This document shows positions 10,183 to 18,881 of a stretch of 33,939 bases of DNA, one piece after another (positions within the stretch are counted from its first letter, which is position 1; every line of letters begins with the position of its first letter). Where the stretch lies: NCBI GenBank assembly GCA_013115125.1, contig JABANN010000379.1, positions 1 through 33,939 of the forward strand, given 5' to 3'. The notes beneath the pieces were generated by a model. It was not told where the DNA came from, did no database searches, and saw only the letters and a list, made by a program, of their open reading frames with translations. The position numbers and the translations under genes are program-made. Origin of the DNA: Perkinsus olseni (lineage: Eukaryota > Perkinsozoa > Perkinsida).

Positions 10183-12411
10183 ATGCCCTTCAAACCCTCG
10201 TCCACTCGGTTGCACAAAGACAAGCACAATCAGCAGAAGGGGTTGGTCATCAACTTTGATGTGAAATCAAGGGTAGTGTCACTGGGATGGCCGATGATAG
10301 AAAATTGTTCCTACTCTATGCTCCATGATTTCGGAATGTTATGGTATCGAAGTCTCGTAATAATTGGATTCTATTTTTTCATACCACTGCATTCGAGAAT
10401 CTTAATTTATTGGCCTCAGTACTGTTATTGTCAACGCGGCTTGGGGGGCGTTCTCCCTTTTGGGAATAAAAAATCCTTCAGTCTTGAGTTAGTGTCATCT
10501 TTTCATTCAGTATCGCTCTCGGCCGAGCCACAGAAATTCTGTGGCTCGGCCGAGATCTTCCCGAGAGCTGTAAGGTTCTGTGACAGAATCTTCCTATTGT
10601 CCATACTAACCCTTACGCCATTTTGGTGGCCCTTCCCTCAAATTTTGTTAACTGTTGTTATGGCCGCGTCAAGAATATCACAACCGCCAACATTTAAAAT
10701 ATTTTTTCTTATTTTTGAGGAGCATGTGGTACTTTTCAGTCGACTTACTTGAGAGGGTTCCAAAAGCGAAAACAACAGCGCCGTGAGAAAGCAGAGGAAA
10801 AGCAGAAGAAAAAGGCGGCGGAAGAGAGGGTGGCCGAACGCAAAGAAATGCGTGATGAGGTAGTAGTCGGGTTGTTGGGAATGAAGATATCAAGTTCTGA
10901 TTCCTCGTTGGTGTTATTTTTTCCCGGAAAACTTTTAACTTTTTGCCGGGAATTTTCTTGTGGTAGTTGACCAATGTGACGTCCAGAGAAGAACAACTCA
11001 GGTTGTTCCGCGTTTCCTTTAGCACACTCGTGTGACCCGTATTATTCGTCAGGCGAGTAAAATTTCATTTCCACTCGAAAAGATGTGAATAGGAAATATT
11101 ATTTTTGCAGGTTCACAACCGATGGGCTCGCGCCGTGAAGGATATGGCCGAGGCCTTCGGAGACTCAGAGGAGTCCGAACTTCTCCATCTTCCTGCGCAA
11201 GAGAAGAGCGACGGGAAGACCGCAGCGGGAGAGTCTGAGGAGCCGACGGCTGAAGAAACTGTCTTTGAGAATGAGGGTGATGGTGATCGATTTGGTGGTA
11301 ATGAGAAACCTGGGTTGGTGTTTCGAGTTTTCGAAACTTACGGTACGAGCGGTAACTTACGGTTTCGATACGAGCTGTGTTGAATCGGCGCACTAGGCTG
11401 AGTGTAATCCGATAAACGCGGGGAAGGGAAGGACTCTCAGTCCCGAGTGAGTGACCTGAGTCAGCGTGGGCGAAAGTACAGCCTGAGGGTTCTCGATCCT
11501 ACCGCCACTCTGCTTTCACGTGTGCTGGTTGTAGTACGATCGAGGCTTAGTGGTTTAATAGGCAGATCGATCGAGTATTGGAGAATTTAATCGATCGTAA
11601 ACGGTTGAGTGATAGATCAATAAAGCTTAGGGATAGACGAAGCTACACTGAGTTGCGTGCGCGCCCGCGAGATGACCATGCTGTGCCATTGAGGCGAGGA
11701 AGCGTCGGAAACGGAGCAAGCGTCGTCAGGTGTTTTCAGTCTCGGACCGTCTGAATCTGTTGTAGATTTGCATTTGCTGAGGATTGAATTCCCGATTGCG
11801 ATTTTTCTTTTGCGTTCGAACGGGAAATCATTTTCATGTCGTAGGAGAAAGTGAGTAGTGATGGAGTTTCCCGCATACCTGGAATGAGAGACGCTTTGAA
11901 CTTTCTCGCTGGTCTTCGGAGCTTCCTGTGTGATTGAGAATGGACTCGTCGGGTGTGGCTAACGAGGCGGCTTGCAATCGTCAGTCGAGAAGCCGGCTTC
12001 GCTCCGCCGTTGATTTATGCCGGTTTGTTAGGTGTGATGGTTACAACATCCACGTCGCTTTTTGATGATGATGCTGATGCTGTTGATGCTCGTATTGCCG
12101 AGTTGAGGCAGGAGGTGGCTAAGGATGGTCAGGAAAATGTGCAACAGCAGAAGAAGATCATTCCGAAGTAGTACCGTGAAGATTGGTCTAGCGGGAGGGC
12201 AGGTGGTTGCACATGGTTAGGCCGCGGGTTCTAATCTCAGCGACATCGTGAATTCTGTGTTTCGGAGAAAAAATCGATTTTGTTGCTCTTCAGACGTAAA
12301 ACTGGCGCGGGCAAAAAGTTTGGTACGAGCAAGAGGATCGACAAGTCCCTCGGAAAAAAGAAAACTGTACATAAGAAAGGCGTCAAAGCGAAGAGCAAAA
12401 AAAAGCATTAA
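10183..12411 (+). CDS. NOL12: NOL12 / Nop25 (RRP17) family nucleolar protein
   Basis: The family binds RNA in the nucleolus and acts in pre-rRNA processing. Five exons join in perfect phase: 10183-10272, 10740-10859, 11111-11297, 12032-12167 and 12294-12411, giving about 216 residues, close to the 213 of human NOL12. Exon 1 ends GLVINFDVKSR. Exon 2 begins STYLRGFQKRKQQRREKAEE and continues as a charged helix to KEMRDE; together these match the family core (FDxxxRxxYLTGFxKRK). Exon 3 (VHNRWARAVKDMAEAFGD) turns acidic. Exon 4 has VTTSTSLFDDDADAV, like the VTVTTISDLDL block of the human protein. Exon 5 is a lysine-rich nucleolar-type tail ending KAKSKKKH. Acceptors are TTTTCAG, TTTGCAG, TTTGTTAG and CTCTTCAG; donors are GTAGTG, GTAGTA, GTAATG and GTAGTA. 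The 189-codon frame from 10183 is mostly intron read-through. Confidence 0.93.
10517..10555. repeat. Perfect 19-bp-arm palindrome in NOL12 intron 1
   Basis: Arms of 19 bases (TCTCGGCCGAGCCACAGAA and its exact complement) flank a single central A. It lies mid-intron, where it could form a strong hairpin in RNA or a cruciform in DNA. Confidence 0.95.
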
Positions 12412-12865
12412 CGTCCACATTAAGTTTACTACGTTTCACGTCACTTGGCCATGATTCTGTCGGGTTTTTCCAGTCACTTGGGTATCTTGCGGACTCTTGC
12501 ATTTCCTCAAACGTCCGATGTTGGTGGGAAAAGTATGGAGCTCAAAGCCTACCGTCTGAATACGACGTGGCGATCTCGCAGGGAACGCGGAAGATACGAC
12601 AGAGAGCATGTTGGTAGGCGTCGTGTTAAATCGGCTGGGAGACCGCGTCTCGGACAGCAGGGGAAGAAGCAAGCCCCGGTATCTATGGAGACTGAGGAGC
12701 AAGGAACAATAGTCGTGTGATGAGACAGAGAACAATCTCGTTTTAATGCGGATCTCTATGGGCCGTGGGTGATGACTACTAGTGCTTCAGCTGGCGCAGC
12801 GAGTTGCCGTCTCCGGTGGAAAATGTTGGTCCATTTCTGGAGCTCCTCGAATCCTGCGAACTTCG

Positions 12866-12908
12866 CAGTCCTGCCTAGGCTTCGCAGTGCGAAGCCTAGG
12901 CAGGACTG
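12866..12908. repeat. Perfect 21-bp-arm palindrome with one-base centre
   Basis: Two exact complementary arms of 21 bases (starting CAGTCCTGCCTAGGCTTCGC) flank a single G. There is no spacer, so it is a near-perfect odd-length palindrome of 43 bp. Confidence 0.95.
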
Positions 12909-13183
12909 GGATCCACGCATGGGACTATGCGACGTAGCCGCTAAGTTCTTAGCCATTTCTCTGCTCTTGTACAGTACGCACTCGATGGACGTGCCTTGGT
13001 TGACGGTGCCCATTGGGCACTGCCCAGGGCACCTCCTCCTCCCTCCAGGGTCCTCTGGTGTCTCTTTTGAACGTGTTGCTGTTGTCGGCAGATGTTACCC
13101 CTTGTGCGTAGCCACGAAGTCGACAACGGTAGCCGTTACGGCCATCGAGGACAAAGTACTTAAGAAAAAGGGAACTCACAAGA

Positions 13184-13217
13184 GAATCTCTTGAAGAGAT
13201 TCCCGATATCATATCGG
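13184..13217. repeat. Two abutting odd-centred palindromes
   Basis: GAATCTCTT-G-AAGAGATTC (13184-13202) is immediately followed by CCGATAT-C-ATATCGG (13203-13217). Both have exact arms and one central unpaired base, the same architecture as the longer palindromes at 10517 and 12866. Confidence 0.9.
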
Positions 13218-13587
13218 CGATATGTCCAATTCGTTCTTACGCGCGCCAATCACGTCTATTCCATTCCTGTGGGCGAGGATCCATTGTGGGAATATGTGAA
13301 TGAAAGAGAGGAAAGGTCAACTCAGAACTCATTGCCCAGCACGTCGGATCTCTGGGGGAAGAGCAGCCGTTGGAGTTGAGAATGCGTATTTTGTATGAGC
13401 GCCCGCCCAGGGTTGGCGCGTTGCGTTGCACCGCGAGGATGAGCCGGGTGTGGATTGAGCGAAGCAAGCATGTATGAGAATCTCCGTGTCGCGAACAAAC
13501 CACTTCACTTCGAATGGTGTATCCGAACCCACCGATCTAAGGACCCGCCTGAAGAACGTCGTGGACGGGGTAATTCGCATCATTCAG

Positions 13588-13865
13588 ACAGAGGGACAGG
13601 CGTCTCTCCGTGAAGGAACAGTTTCGCGGCCTTCCGTCCTTCCCACCACGGAACGCCGCAGGACTGTTGTTACGCTACGTCTATGTCCATGCGGGGAGAG
13701 TAGTCTGGGCATTAGCTATCTTTCACATCTCACAAGTTCCTTTGGCCTTGTGTTCCACGTGTGAGCTAGAAGACTACGACAAATGACCCTTCACGGAGGG
13801 ACAGAGAGACAGTCCCTCCGCGGGAGGCCGCGGGACTGTCCCTCCGCGGTGGACGCCTGTCCCTT
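13588..13865. repeat. GC-rich inverted repeat, about 278 bp
   Basis: The left end GAGGGACAGGCGTC with CTCCGTGAAGG nearby is matched in reverse complement by CCTTCACGGAGGGACAG and GACGCCTGTCCC at the right end. The right arm has an extra internal hairpin built on GACAGTCCC and GGGACTGTC around CCGCGG. No transposase is present. A small non-autonomous DNA element or a foldback sequence is possible. Confidence 0.5.
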
Positions 13866-13945
13866 TTACCTGAATGATGCCAATCACCCTTCTTCGCGAC
13901 CTTCTCCAGCAAGACCTAGTGTAGATAATCTCAGTACGTTAATTT

Positions 13946-14234
13946 TCACGACGAAACCTCCGCAAGATGATGAGTAATGGCAGGGTGCTCCAAAATGGCA
14001 GCAATTCTATTTTCCCAATCTTTCCTGCGGAAAATTTCCTGCCGCAACAAAATGGTGAAAAAATATGGAAAAATAGCAAAAAAACGTGAAACCACAGGAA
14101 ATCCACCCAAAGAACCGTTTTTCGGCCCACCCGTAAGCCAAAGCGTGGGAGCCGGAGGCTTGGCAGTAGAATTTTCGCCACCGGTGTCGCAAATCGGGGG
14201 ACAGCATCCTCGCTCTTCCAGAGTTCTTGCGCCC
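13946..14234 (-). CDS. 3' end of an unidentified gene, two exons
   Basis: The last exon (14024-13946) reads KDWENRIAAILEHPAITHHL and ends AEVSS before a stop. It is preceded by a clear intron (14181-14025) whose sense strand is T-rich and ends TTTTCCGCAG. The upstream exon (about 14234-14182) ends at a GTGGCG donor, and its phase fits one frame ending LSPDLRHR. The 5' part is not found. The duplicated tRNA-His segment begins only 9 bp upstream of this exon's acceptor, so its insertion may have separated this exon from earlier ones. The protein is unidentified. Confidence 0.4.
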
Positions 14235-14242
14235 TCTGAGGG

Positions 14243-14425
14243 CGCCGCATGCGCCAGGCACACCATGCCTTCACTCTGCACGTACGCGCGCAGTGCGTGC
14301 CGCGCACGGTAGGGTAGCCTGTGCAATAATTGATTGGTTGTCACGGCCACAACGTGACGTCCTGACCACTAGACGATAGCGACGCGCAAGACCGTTCTGA
14401 TGATACATGGAATACGATACCGCTC
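14243..14425. repeat. 182-bp duplicated segment (copy 2)
   Basis: Direct-orientation partner of 7403-7584, about 6.84 kb away, with one single-base length difference. The tRNA-His part and its flank also match the intact tRNA-His locus at 33450-33559 in inverted orientation. Confidence 0.85.
14336..14383 (-). pseudogene. tRNA-His(GTG) 5' part, truncated (copy 2)
   Basis: Same breakpoint as the copy at 7495-7542: the acceptor 5' strand, D arm and anticodon arm are present, and everything from the variable loop onward is replaced by an unrelated AT-rich then CG-rich sequence. Confidence 0.85.
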
Positions 14426-14848
14426 GTTCGTTCTCGCAGCCAGGTCCAGTTTATAGGATCCTCCCGTCGCGTGTGCGCCGCTGGTTCCCACAGAGGGTTC
14501 TCCTGAATTCGCGCCGCTGCTCTCAACTCAGCATGTACTTGTAGGATTTCTGAGTTTGTGGATTCTCCCACTGCCAAGTTGGCAGTGCCAACGGTCAACA
14601 ACAAACATGCTGTGCTCACTCAACTTCGCTGAGGCGAGAAGCGCCGGGCACCTATCTTGAAGCACTTGCAACACTCTACACGGCAGAGGGAGCCATCCAA
14701 TACTAACTAATCACTGACAGTTTGGCCGAGGCGCTAGTGACTAGCACTACAAGTGCGAGACGACAGCAACGGCGTATAGTCAGAAAGGGCGGTCTTAAGA
14801 ACAGACAGCTCACGTACGGAATACATGTATGCAATAGCATACACGTAT

Positions 14849-14921
14849 ACTCTAGGCGATACTTGAATCTGCAACTTTTGGATTGGACGTCCAACGCTCG
14901 ATCCGATTGAGTTACTAGAGC
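14849..14921 (-). pseudogene. tRNA-Arg(TCT)-like pseudogene
   Basis: Aligned over 73 bases with the intact tRNA-Arg at 32636-32709. The anticodon stem (TTGGA/TCCAA) remains, but the loop reads CGTCCAA, losing the universal U33 and the TCT anticodon. The T stem no longer pairs. Its counterpart is at 33075-33147. Confidence 0.75.
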
Positions 14922-15132
14922 TGGTGAACGGATCAAGCTGTCACGGACAGCAGCTAGTGCCGACTAGAGTTTTGCGCCGCTAGGCGCACCTGCATAGAGT
15001 GGATTCATGCTTCACAGTTCGGGTGCTGCCGATAGTTTGGCGGCAGCCTACTCCTGTCAAAGAGGAATCCAAGCGGAACACTCCTCCGATTGATCCAACA
15101 CGAGTACGGAGTGTAACTAACCGCTCTCAGTC

Positions 15133-15203
15133 GACCTTGTGGCGCAATGGAAGCGCGTCGGTTTCCGGAGCCGAAGGTTGCGGGTTCAAGTCTCGCCAGG
15201 ATT
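15133..15203 (+). tRNA. tRNA-Trp copy with a CCG (arginine) anticodon
   Basis: A 71-base cloverleaf nearly identical to the tRNA-Trp at 32793-32863. The anticodon loop is TTCCGGA instead of TTCCAGA, so the anticodon is CCG, which reads the arginine codon CGG. The D arm (GGCGCAATGG) and T arm (GCGGG TTCAAGT CTCGC) are intact and pair better than in the CCA copy. The acceptor stem has one mismatch. It could be a decaying copy, or a chimeric tRNA with a tryptophan body and an arginine anticodon. Expression cannot be judged from sequence. Confidence 0.8.
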
Positions 15204-15240
15204 AATGAAAATTGTAAGCCTCGAGTAAATTGTGAAACGC

Positions 15241-16375
15241 TCCGGCTCGGCTGGTGTGGTTATAAGCTGTCTCCACCGAGTGATTCAACCCCAACCATCC
15301 TGTCGCCAGCCGGCCGTGGCCGTCGCCAAAAATTCGGACCAACTACCTTTATTCCTCTGGCCATTAAATCGACGCTCCCGTGGACGGTATGATTGGAATC
15401 AAGGCTGCTGAGATATTTCAATGCCGATAATGCTCGCTGTTAAGGTGGCCCAGTCGCTCGCAAATCTTGCCAATTATTACTTTTCCTCAACACAACTCCC
15501 GGCATCCAGAAATAAAAACTAACACGTACGATGTGTGAACGTAGTCATTCCTCTTTCTCCGGCCGCCTACGTCGACAGCACCACAAATAGTCGCAAATCT
15601 TTTGCCACCAAGATTCTTCCGGCTGCGCAGCATCTTTCTCTGCCTCGAGATTACGGAATGCTTCATTCCATAACTAAAGTAGGAGACCATACCATGACAT
15701 TCAAATGGAGAAATGGCGCGCGCCGCGAAAATAACTAAACTCCTCAAGCATCGGCGAACCGACCCAGGATACGGGTGGCTCAGCCAAATCACAGAGTCGA
15801 GTCGTGCTCCGGCTCAGCGAGTGTGATTATGAGCTGTCTCCGCTGAGCGAATCAACCCCAACCATCCTGTCGTCAGCCGGCCGCGGCGGACGCAAACCGG
15901 ATATGATGGCCGGTTGCCTGATTCAATTCCTCCGGCCATCAAATCGACATTCCCGTGTACGTGTTGCATTTTTTCGTTACAGCCTCTTTGCTATATATCT
16001 GTGGAAAGGGTCAAACCGAAGAACCATTGGAATCAACACCGCTGATATATTTCAATTCGCGATAATGACCATTGTTCAGGTTGCCCCGATACTTGTAAAT
16101 CTCGCCAAAACTTGCTTTTCCTCAACGCAACTCTGGGTACCCAGAAAAAACTAACACGTACGATAGGGTGTATGAACGTTATTATTCCTCTTTTTCTGGC
16201 CGCCTACGTCGACAGCACCAGAAATACTCGCGGACCTTTTGCCACCAAGATTCTTCCGGCTGCGCAGCATCTTTCTCTGCCTCGAGATTACGGAATGCAT
16301 CATTCCATAACTAAAGAAGGAGGTCACACTTGACATTCAAAAAGGGAAATGGCACGTGCCGCGAAAATAACTAAA
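15241..16375. repeat. Tandem duplication, two diverged units
   Basis: Unit 1 (about 15241-15740) and unit 2 (about 15808-16375) share CTCCGGCTC, then GATTCAACCCCAACCATCCTGTCG, written here only as a landmark block, then a strongly conserved stretch near 15537 and 16174. The offset grows from 567 to 637 bp, so unit 2 has about 70 bp more in the middle. The conserved part is open on both strands, but I recognise no protein. Confidence 0.75.
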
Positions 16376-16440
16376 CTCGTCTCGAAACGGAGTTCAGGTG
16401 GCACACCGCGGAGAAGAATATAACTTTCGGCCCGATCACT

Positions 16441-16707
16441 ATGAAAATACCTTCTCAATTACAGCGTGCATTGAGAAGACAACTACCACATTTTCGGGGA
16501 AATTATGAAGCAAAGAAACGCAGACACCACTCAGCCCCCTTCAACAAGACTTCCATCAGGATCGATTGCTCGAGCGCCACGACAACTGATGCGACCGAAA
16601 GTTTCAAGGGGAGGACGAGAGACGTGTATTCTTCGAAAGATTACCCCGAAGCATGTCGAACAGTGAGTCCCAACAAAGTTGAAGTAATCGAAAAATGCTC
16701 AATCTGA
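16441..16707 (+). CDS. Possible small ORF, unidentified
   Basis: An 88-codon frame starts MKIPSQLQRALRRQL and is basic. A GTGAGT donor after ACA at 16666-16668 and an acceptor TTTTCGCAG at about 16740 suggest a first exon, but the joined frame stops almost at once and overlaps the end of the minus-strand TPR gene. It is weakly supported and listed for completeness. Confidence 0.22.
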   Translation: MKIPSQLQRALRRQLPHFRGNYEAKKRRHHSAPFNKTSIRIDCSSATTTDATESFKGRTRDVYSSKDYPEACRTVSPNKVEVIEKCSI

Positions 16708-16755
16708 TTCACTAAAGCGAGCGAATTCCGATTTTCGCAGCATTATGCAGGGTAA

Positions 16756-18193
16756 TTATTCTCGTGCCATCACCAGTTTCTTCGACGGTCCAACCACCGT
16801 CCTTCGCCCAGCCTTTTTTACTACCTTCTTCTCCTCTTGTTTGTGTTGTTTATCTTCCTTATTGACAGACTGCAGTAAATACTGCCCGAGGGACGGGTTA
16901 ATACTCTGCAACGTCGAAAGACATCTGCAAGAGGAATCTTTTCAACTGCAATTTCCGGGTTAGAAACATCAACAAAAAACAACTCTGAGTTCGACCCCGC
17001 GAAGTTAGGTCTCCGACTACCAATACCATACAAATAGGAAGCCTGGCCACACAGATGAAGGTTAACAATATTACGTACTTATATCAATCGATACGAAACT
17101 ACACAGACTCGATCAGATTTGAGGCTCACTATTTCACATCATCGAAATACAGCGATGAAAAACTCTGATGATATAGACATAACTCAGACTGAAGAAAACC
17201 GGACGTGATCAACCCATTACTTTCTGACTTCATCATACTCCCCCTTCTGTCGGAGGGCCGTCGCCTTTCTATACAATGCCTTGGCCTCCAGTGGATGGCG
17301 TTTCAGCACGTTATCACAGTGCCGCACGGCGTCATCCCAGCGCTGACCGAACAACCCGATAGACGTAATCCCGCACGAGTTCTATCCCACCCTCAGCCGC
17401 AAGCATGCCTGTGCCGCATTCAGCTCGGCCCGATTCGCTATTTCGTCGATTTCTGTGATAAAGTAATCACAAAAAACTTCGCTCCGCTGTACGTACCACT
17501 CTGTTTCGAGGAATCCTGAGCATAGGCATCCTTGCTGTTGATGTAGCCGATACTTTTTAGCGTCATCTCCCAGGCCTTCAGCGCACCCTGAAAACCAACC
17601 AGAGTTCGCCAGAGCGGCCCGAAAAATTTGAAGATTCAAAAAATTCAGTGAATTTTCACTCGGTTTTTTCGCATAAAAATTACTCACACGACATCTTCAT
17701 CGTAGTGGCGAGCCCAATTACCAAAAAGTTTATTAAAAATGAAAATAATAACTCAAACCTTCGTGACGATAGTATGGAAGAAGACGAAGAGTCTGCGTGA
17801 TTGAATGGTATCTCGCAAAAGGGATAGTGAAAAGACCGTTTACCAACTTAATGGCGGAAAGACTCATTTCCGCTGAAGCGACGTCACTTTCTTTCGCGGA
17901 CACGACCAACCGGAAATATCTTCGCGAATCGGTCACACTTACGGAATTATGAATTTGAGTTGTGAGTTCTACCTATCTGACATGAAAGTGATTTCTCGCG
18001 TTATACATTAAGGGAGGGAAAATCAGCATTTTACTCTTTTTTCATTAGTTCGTATCGATCGAAATTCAGGTGGAAATGGCGATATCTTCCCCCCCCGTAC
18101 GACCTCATAGTCACCAGCCGCATAGAGGTCCTTCCCCTTATCAGGAGGGGGAGGCGAAGCCCCCTTCGAAGTGGGCTGGGTGGAAAGAGGCAT
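16756..18193 (-). CDS. TPR co-chaperone-like protein (immunophilin-type TPR without PPIase domain)
   Basis: TPR domains of this type bind the C-terminal tails of Hsp90 or Hsp70. Five exons join in phase: 18193-18104, 17587-17497, 17452-17391, 17342-17221 and 16924-16756, about 177 residues. Repeat 1 starts PDKGKDLYAAGDYEGALKAW. Repeat 2 contains NRAELNAAQACLRL followed by RWDDAVRHCDNVLKRHP. Repeat 3 reads EAKALYRKATALRQKGEYDE. The final exon (CLSTLQSINPSLGQYLL) ends in a lysine-rich helix. This order matches the C-terminal half of FKBP- or AIP-type co-chaperones. No FKBP domain is seen upstream, though an acceptor at about 18228 would allow earlier exons. Intron 1 has an unusual GTCGTA donor; the 48-nt intron 3 is typical. 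The specific family member cannot be named. Confidence 0.82.
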
Positions 18194-18455
18194 AGAACAG
18201 GAAACAGCCACGCAGTTATCCTGGTTGAATGAATCCTGCGATGAAATCGATCACAATGGCGTCCGCTAAAAATTCAGCGTATGTTGGACGTTAAATGCAT
18301 CATTTAAGTCTCGGCGAAGATAGTCTGCGAAAGACTTCTTTGTTAAACTTGCTTGCTCAAAGGTAGTGTCCAGGCTGGTCCAGCCAGGCTGGACAGTCCA
18401 GCACCGCCTCCTGCGCGCTGTGTTTACGACGGCGACAATCGAAAAATGATATAAA

Positions 18456-18881
18456 CTAATACCTCTTAACCTCGACAAAGACTTCCTTCTTGCCTTCAAA
18501 CGTAGTGTCCAGCTCCGTCTCCCGTACAAGCATGTTGGTGAAGTCCTCGGGCTGCAGATTTTTGCCGCAGGCCGACCCGACATCATCTTTGAATTTTTGC
18601 AGGTCTTCCCTGTCACTGACACTGTAGGAGTCGTAGGGGTAGGGGAAAATCTTGGCATCACCCTGGATGACGAAGTAATCGCTTAGATCGAAGGAAACAC
18701 CGCGTTGGGATTCAGGTTGAGACACACACTTCACCGTGATTGTGATGAAGTCTTCTTTTTTACCGGTAAACAGGGTGTAGTCGATCTCGAAGTGCGCAGC
18801 CGTGTAACGGTAGATGGCCTATCCAGCCTCGACCCGTGGTACAAACAGGGTGAGAAGAAGCGACACGAGAATGATGAGCAT
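18456..18881 (-). pseudogene. Small secreted protein, paralog A, with in-frame stop
   Basis: The frame starts MLIILVSLLLTLFVPRVEA, a clear signal peptide, and runs 141 codons to a stop after FVEVKRY. It aligns along its whole length with the gene at 20196-20630, sharing FE-YT-FTG, TVKC, LSD, FKD, GSACG and EV-RY. Codon 21, just after the predicted cleavage site, is TAG where the paralog has tyrosine. The rest of the frame is undamaged, so the loss is recent, or the stop is read through or is an assembly error. Two conserved cysteines (about 51 and 95) suggest one disulfide. The family is not recognised. Confidence 0.75.

Larger units (their letters stand above)
12412..13587. other. Repeat-rich stretch; no gene assigned
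   Basis: Open frames at 12445-12720 (91 codons, plus), 12769-13194 (141 codons, plus) and 12756-13013 (85 codons, minus) overlap one another. None shows homology or a convincing exon chain. A minus-strand ATG exon at about 13295-13251 (MDPRPQEWNRRDW, donor GTAAGA) is the best alternative, but I could not follow it. Three perfect palindromes lie here and are listed separately. Confidence 0.4.
14336..15203. repeat. Inverted duplication arm A (partner 32793-33559)
   Basis: Read in reverse, this arm parallels the right-end tRNA cluster: a tRNA-Trp, a unique spacer (shared blocks such as CACTCCTCCGATTGATCCAA), an Arg-like tRNA, another spacer with CTTGAAGCACTTG, then tRNA-His. Arm A has an extra block at about 14426-14590. 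Arm B has about 60 bp extra near 33345-33400. One boundary falls exactly at the 3' end of the tRNA-Trp copy. Confidence 0.85.

Noticed and set aside
10183-10752. 189-codon single ORF as a gene
   Set aside because: Only its first 30 codons are coding (NOL12 exon 1). The rest is intron, including the palindrome.
12186-12240. tRNA-like A and B boxes
   Set aside because: They fall in NOL12 intron 4, the boxes are poor matches and no stems form.
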